Shown here: positions 62,754 to 64,000 of the stretch, in pieces
Position numbering within the stretch: the first letter of the stretch is position 1
Layout: each line of letters starts with the position of its first letter
Source: Bacteroidales bacterium
Lineage (GTDB): Bacteria > Bacteroidota > Bacteroidia > Bacteroidales > P3
Length of the DNA stretch: 64,000 nt
Direction: 5' to 3'
Assembly: GCA_017522255.1 (NCBI GenBank)
Contig: JAFWZP010000087.1
Location: forward strand, 42,064 to 106,063
Position numbers and translations under genes: made by a program
The notes under the pieces: model-generated
What the model was told of the DNA's origin: nothing
The model's database searches: none
Seen by the model: the letters and a program-made list of their open reading frames with translations, nothing else

Positions 62754-62854
62754 AAACCATCTTCAGTGTAAATCGAAAAATGTTTTAGACATTTATGTAT
62801 TGTAGTGCTATCGGTAAGCACTTGCAAATATTATGGTTTACGAATTGACTAAAT
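62754..62854. repeat. 101-bp direct repeat, right copy
   Basis: Same sequence and orientation as 61161-61261; the copies bracket 1.5 kb containing the ATPase gene. Confidence 0.9.
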
Positions 62855-62972
62855 TATATAGTAAATAATTTTTAATGACTGTCATTAGAAAAATCAAGGT
62901 ACAATCTATTGAACAATAATTATATGTTCCATAATTACATACTATCAGTCATAAAAATCTATTTGGGTTTAA

Positions 62973-63014
62973 TGCGAGAAGTATTAAATACCACCTATTT
63001 AGCGTATACTATTA
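62973..63014. repeat. Fragment D of the cassette-boundary repeat
   Basis: The segment with TTAAATACCACCTATTT-like sequence (here ATTAAATACCACCTATTT) followed by GTATACTATTAA resembles the outer parts of 55783-55842 with the hairpin centre deleted. It ends directly at the MITE-like element. Confidence 0.45.
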
Positions 63015-63017
63015 ATA

Positions 63018-63290
63018 AAGGCAACTTCTAAAAATTCCACGTTTCGGGATTATAGAAGAATATTCTTTGAACCTTTTGCGTAGTTGACTTCGTCGATGTT
63101 GCTATCGCTCGAAAGAGTTAATGCTTAGGCATTGCTCTTTACTCGCTTAATCGCAACGTTGTGTTTTTTCTTGGAATCTTTCTATTTCTTTTTGGGTCGC
63201 ATAGCCTGCTATGATGGGTCAAAAGAAAGTAGAAATCTTCTCTAGAAAATTCCACAAATCACTTGCAAAGCAATTTTTAGAAGTTGCCTT
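63018..63290. mobile_element. MITE-like element, copy 2, with perfect 19-bp terminal inverted repeats
   Basis: Termini AAGGCAACTTCTAAAAATT (63018-63036) and its exact complement (63272-63290) bound 273 bp. The left half matches copy 1 at 20942-21155. An additional ~65 bp near 63165-63235 contains a CATAGC/GCTATG hairpin. No ORF is present. Its right end supplies part of the stop codon of the adjacent minus-strand gene. Confidence 0.8.
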
Positions 63291-63807
63291 ATATCAAATT
63301 GAAAGTTGGTGTCACCGGTGGATTCAAATTCATAAAGTAACTTTCCACCTCTTCCCTTGTCTTTGTTCCCAAACGTCCGTTTATAATTATGTCGATGGGT
63401 TTGGTTTCATCATTCAGCAAGGTATATCCTATCTGAATATTATCTTTCAAATCTTTAGGCATAGAGTTTGCCGTTTCGTTCATCCATTTCTTGGCAGAGT
63501 TTATAAGTTCCTTGTCTTGCTGTTTTATGAAATTATCGGCAGTGCCATCCAAGAAAAGAAAGAATGGCTTAACGGGTGGATTCAGCGACATAAAGTAATT
63601 TTCCAATTCGGCAGGTGTCATCGTTAGGGAATATCCTCCTATAAATATATTAACCGGAGTTTCTTCATTTATCCAAAGACGCAATCCCATTCTGATAGTT
63701 TCTTTCATGTCATCAGACATGGATTTCTTTATTTCTTTTACCCAATCTTCGGCCACCAATATCAGTTTGCCATTTTTCGATTTTACGAATTTTACATCAT
63801 CAGCCAC
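63289..63807 (-). CDS. Protein of two tandem ~80-residue repeats, 3' end at a MITE junction
   Basis: From the GTG at 63807 the product has 172 residues. The two halves are homologous: ETIRMGLRLWINEETPVNIF with ELENYFMSLNPPV in the first, DNIQIGYTLLNDETKPIDII with EVESYFMNLNPPV in the second. No signal peptide or known family is recognised. The frame is open a further 16 codons upstream without an ATG (TFSTDIYSELINAVKE), so the true start is uncertain. The stop codon straddles the end of the MITE-like element, so the C-terminus may be truncated. Confidence 0.55.
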   Translation of the reverse strand: MADDVKFVKSKNGKLILVAEDWVKEIKKSMSDDMKETIRMGLRLWINEETPVNIFIGGYSLTMTPAELENYFMSLNPPVKPFFLFLDGTADNFIKQQDKELINSAKKWMNETANSMPKDLKDNIQIGYTLLNDETKPIDIIINGRLGTKTREEVESYFMNLNPPVTPTFNLI

Positions 63808-63857
63808 CTCTTTTACAGCATTTATCAGTTCTGAATAAATATCTGTCGAGAAAGTTT

Positions 63858-64000
63858 TTAATTATTAGTGTCCGCTAAACAAAATACAGCTTTTTCAATA
63901 TACTGAATTTCAATAATCAACAATTGTTCTTCCTTGGACAAGCCCCCTATTTTGAGTATCTTATCGGCTGTCCGACAAATTAACCCATATATTTTGCATA
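63858..64000 (-). CDS. C-terminal end of an unknown protein entering from the right edge
   Basis: The minus-strand frame from the window edge reads CKIYGLICRTADKILKIGGL, then SKEEQLLIIEIQYIEKAVFC and LADTNN, ending at the TAA complementary to 63858-63860. Composition is plausible for a helical protein. It is followed 50 bp later by the two-repeat gene, so the two may be one operon. Too little is visible to name it. Confidence 0.5.
   Translation of the reverse strand, partial: CKIYGLICRTADKILKIGGLSKEEQLLIIEIQYIEKAVFCLADTNN

Overview
The window is a chromosomal segment of a Bacteroidales-type bacterium (phylum Bacteroidota). The evidence is consistent. Many genes are preceded by the phylum-specific -7 box TAnnTTTG. 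Three very long secreted proteins end in type IX secretion (T9SS) C-terminal sorting domains. BspA-like leucine-rich repeat proteins, a GldH-like lipoprotein and a tmRNA tag reading GENNYALAA are present. Base composition is AT-rich and Shine-Dalgarno sequences are mostly absent. I cannot name a genus or species from sequence alone.

Layout. 0-2.5 kb: 3' part of a T9SS-secreted fibronectin-III adhesin. 2.8-6.0 kb (minus): glycosyltransferase, ECF sigma factor, envelope protein, GNAT acetyltransferase. 6.1-9.4 kb: tgt, an alanine/sodium symporter and a NifX-like protein. 10.1-13.7 kb: a BspA-like LRR protein behind a long structured leader. 13.8-31.7 kb: mostly housekeeping genes (ettA, panC-pyrF, an M28 peptidase, lepA, an S9 peptidase, ribE, a patatin, mgsA-surE-pcm, a zinc-ribbon protein, NIF3). 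32.0-33.2 kb: an RNA block of tRNA-Asp, tmRNA and a further candidate structured RNA. 33.4-36.2 kb: an AT-rich accessory cluster (PD-(D/E)XK-like protein plus two exported proteins). 36.5-38.3 kb: mntP and a lytic transglycosylase. 38.9-43.6 kb (minus): a second BspA-like protein with a leader homologous to the first. 43.8-47.0 kb (minus): yitT-gldH-uvrC. 48.0-53.7 kb: a complete RND efflux operon. 53.7-64 kb: an accessory mosaic with a metal permease, a one-polypeptide restriction-modification enzyme with a membrane companion, a DUF4143 ATPase and a duplicated-domain protein, separated by short direct repeats and a MITE-like element.

The strongest unusual observation is a pair of homologous ~400-nt leaders in front of the two BspA-like genes, 33 kb apart and on opposite strands. 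They share a promoter, helices supported by compensatory changes (including a pseudoknot arrangement), and a 33-41 codon leader-peptide ORF whose TGA stop overlaps the ATG of the BspA gene as ATGA. This looks like a regulatory cassette for surface adhesin expression. The second is a family of intergenic arrays with a fixed 21-23 bp period but a different core sequence at each locus, often laid out as direct block, palindromic block, inverted block. The third is the accessory mosaic at the right end, where successive cargo modules are bounded by copies of the 3' end of one small gene or by a 101-bp direct repeat.
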